Shown here one piece after another: positions 62,188 to 64,000 of a stretch of DNA of 64,000 bases. The stretch's first letter is position 1. Every line of letters begins with the position of its first letter. A model generated the notes under the pieces. The model was not told the DNA's origin. It saw only the letters and a list, made by a program, of their open reading frames with translations, and did no database searches. The position numbers and the translations under genes were made by a program. The stretch is from Haloarcula mannanilytica. GTDB lineage: Archaea > Halobacteriota > Halobacteria > Halobacteriales > Haloarculaceae. The stretch covers positions 186,001-250,000 of the forward strand of contig NZ_BIXZ01000004.1 of assembly GCF_005406125.1 (NCBI RefSeq), given 5' to 3'.

Positions 62188-63414
62188 ATGCAGGCCATGG
62201 CTCCCGCCGTCGACCCGACAGCGACGCTCGCGCTACTCGCTGCAGTCGGGGCGGGAGTCGGCCTCGGAACGCTCAGCGGGCTCGTACCGGGGCTGCACGC
62301 CAACACGTTTGCGTTGCTGCTCGCCGCTGCCGCGAGTAGCCTGCCCGGGCCGCGGCTCTACGTGGGCGTGGCAATGCTTTCGGCCGGCGTGACACACACC
62401 TTTCTGGACGTGATTCCGGCGCTGGCACTTGGCGTTCCGGACCCCGCGATGGCGGCCAGCGCGCTGCCGAGCCACCAGCTAGTTATCGAGGGACGGGGCC
62501 GGGAGGCGCTTCGTCTGTCAGCGCTGGGGAGCGGGCTGGCCGTGGTGTTTGCCGTCCCGCTCGCGATTCCGCTGACGCTGGTGATGGAACGTGCCTATCC
62601 GCTCCTCCGGCCGTGGCTGTCGGTGCTGCTTGGTGGCGTGGCCATCCTGCTCGTGGTCACGGAACAGAGCCGCCGAAAGCAGTTCGGCGCGGCGTGTTCG
62701 CTGGCAGCCAGCGGGCTGCTCGGAATCGCCCTGCTCGACGCGTCGGTAACCGGAGCGCTGCCTGTGACGGACGTACTGGTCCCGCTGTTTTCGGGACTGT
62801 TCGGCGCGCCGGTGCTGCTGGCCGCCATCGCAGGCAACGGCGTCCCCCCGCAGGCCGACCCAGCGGTAACCACGCCGCCGCGGACCGTCGGCGTTCTCGC
62901 CGGCATCGGCACGCTCTGTGGGGGCGCCGTCGGCTACATCCCGGGTATCTCAAGCGCCATCGCAGCGACGCTGGCACTGGGGCTGGTCGCCGACCAGGGA
63001 CCGCGGGCGTTCATCGTCACAACGAGCGGCGTCAACACGGCGACGGCAGTCTTTGCGCTGTTTGCGCTCATCTCGCTGGGCACGCCACGTACCGGCGTCC
63101 TCGTGGCGCTCGACCGGGCCGACGTTCCCCTGGTGCTCCCGGCGCTGCTTGCTGCGGTCGCCATCGCTGCCGTCGCCGGGGCGATACTCGTCCCGACGCT
63201 TGGCGACCGCTACCTCCGGATCGTCGGCCAACTGGACCCGGCATACCTCTCGCTGTCGGTGATCGCAGTACTCGTCTGTCTCTCCGCGCTCTTTGCCGGC
63301 CTGGTCGGTGTCGGTGCGTTCGGGGCCGCGACCGCAGTGGGCCACCTCCCGCCGAAGTTCGACGCTCGGCGGGCGACCCTGATGGGGGTGTTGCTCGTCC
63401 CGCTGGCGTTATAG
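62188..63414 (+). CDS. TctA-like permease (archaeal tricarboxylate transporter-type)
   Basis: 408 residues, about ten hydrophobic helices. The family repeats are GLGTLSGLVPGLHANTFALLL near residue 25 and GAVGYIPGISSAIAATLALG near residue 250, each with a glycine-rich hinge and a proline, as in TctA/COG1784 proteins. No binding protein or small TctB subunit lies nearby, so the substrate is unknown. The ATG at 62197 is an alternative. Its stop overlaps the stop of corA by 6 bases. Confidence 0.8.
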   Translation: MQAMAPAVDPTATLALLAAVGAGVGLGTLSGLVPGLHANTFALLLAAAASSLPGPRLYVGVAMLSAGVTHTFLDVIPALALGVPDPAMAASALPSHQLVIEGRGREALRLSALGSGLAVVFAVPLAIPLTLVMERAYPLLRPWLSVLLGGVAILLVVTEQSRRKQFGAACSLAASGLLGIALLDASVTGALPVTDVLVPLFSGLFGAPVLLAAIAGNGVPPQADPAVTTPPRTVGVLAGIGTLCGGAVGYIPGISSAIAATLALGLVADQGPRAFIVTTSGVNTATAVFALFALISLGTPRTGVLVALDRADVPLVLPALLAAVAIAAVAGAILVPTLGDRYLRIVGQLDPAYLSLSVIAVLVCLSALFAGLVGVGAFGAATAVGHLPPKFDARRATLMGVLLVPLAL

Positions 63415-64000
63415 GTAGCCCCGCTGGCGGAAGTGAACGAGCAGGACGGCGACGACGATCGCCATTCCGATCATCACCGCCGGATAGCCGTACGCCCAGC
63501 CCAATTCGGGCATGTTGTACGGGCTGTCGGTGAAGTTCATCCCGTACACGCCGACGACGAACGTCAGCGGGATGAAGATCGTCGCAACGACGGTGAGCAC
63601 CTTCATCACCTCGTTGGTGGATTGGGACACCGTGTTCAGGTAGATGTCACGCGCGCCCGCCACCAAGTCGCGGTAGGTCTCGGTCAGGTCGACGATCTGA
63701 ACCAGGTGATCGTACACGTCCCGGAAGTACTTCTCCGTCTGTGGCTGGATTTGTGTGGGGTCGCCACGGGCGAGCACGCCAATCGCTTCCCGCGCGGGCC
63801 AGACCTGCTTGCGAAACGAGAGGAGGTCGCGCCGAACGTCGTTGATCCGTTCGAGCGTCTCGATATCGGTGGATGCTGTCACTTCCTCCTCTATTTGCTC
63901 GATGTCGGTCTCGATCTCGTCCAGCAGGTCGAAGTACGCGTCGACGATGACATCGATGACCCGATAGGCGGTGAAATCCGGCCCGCGGTGAAGGAGTCGC
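63409..64000 (-). CDS. CorA-type magnesium channel (5' end cut by window edge)
   Basis: About 196 C-terminal residues. The last two helices carry the GMN gate motif (FVVGVYGMNFTDSPYNMPELG) and LGWAYGYPAVMIGMAIVVAVLLVHF. The upstream part (FTAYRVIDVIVDAYFDLLDEIE) is the cytosolic stalk helix, and the frame stays open to base 64000. It imports Mg2+ or Co2+. An ATG at 63882 exists but is internal. Confidence 0.9.
   Translation of the reverse strand, partial: RLLHRGPDFTAYRVIDVIVDAYFDLLDEIETDIEQIEEEVTASTDIETLERINDVRRDLLSFRKQVWPAREAIGVLARGDPTQIQPQTEKYFRDVYDHLVQIVDLTETYRDLVAGARDIYLNTVSQSTNEVMKVLTVVATIFIPLTFVVGVYGMNFTDSPYNMPELGWAYGYPAVMIGMAIVVAVLLVHFRQRGYL

Overview
The window is a stretch of high-GC haloarchaeal chromosome, most like the Haloarcula/Haloferax group. 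Supporting signs are the acidic predicted proteins, an archaeal TFB, the archaeal 7S SRP RNA, the RNase P protein Rnp4, the archaeal termination factor aCPSF1/FttA, GatC-GatA, twin-arginine lipoproteins and many starts with almost no leader. The genus is inferred from gene content, not proven.

Layout. 1-12 kb is mostly housekeeping: a truncated UspA, a Nudix hydrolase, TFB, gatCA, an HtpX-like protease, a glycosyltransferase-MFS-glycosyltransferase group, rnp4-yhbY-mscS, a tRNA-Arg(TCG) with a duplicated 3' end next to it, and the SRP RNA. 12.4-14.8 kb holds an acyl-CoA synthetase and a methyltransferase. An AT-rich gap leads into a sugar-acid catabolic island (15.6-26.9 kb): a FAH-family enzyme, an enolase-superfamily sugar-acid dehydratase, a five-gene ABC importer with two ATPases, an SDR and a zinc MDR dehydrogenase, and an IclR regulator. 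It resembles the Haloferax xac pentose system but lacks several xac genes.

28-46 kb is the most distinctive part, a molybdenum/tungsten redox island. It has a four-gene Tat-exported formate dehydrogenase operon. Divergent from it are a HdrA-N/ferredoxin/MvhD fusion protein and a TorD-type chaperone. Then come many small membrane or zinc proteins, a DyP-like Tat lipoprotein, an aldehyde ferredoxin oxidoreductase homologue that lacks the usual iron-sulfur ligands, and cofactor genes (mobA, yqeC-like, moaA, a MOT1-like molybdate transporter). A moeA pair at 58.8-61.9 kb adds the last cofactor step. These parts fit together as oxyanion uptake, cofactor synthesis, enzyme maturation and electron transfer.

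46-64 kb returns to mixed housekeeping and accessory genes: a DHH phosphoesterase, aCPSF1, glutaredoxin and BolA, an LMF1-like membrane protein, an HxlR regulator, a ThuA-like protein, NDH-2, a metal-ligand-poor iron-ADH homologue, a BKACE enzyme with an overlapping Cys protein, the moeA pair, a TctA-like permease and a truncated CorA. AT-rich non-coding stretches at 14.8-15.6, 25.7-26.1, 26.9-27.6 and 58.4-58.8 kb mark the edges of the accessory blocks. No CRISPR array, rRNA or complete transposase gene was seen.
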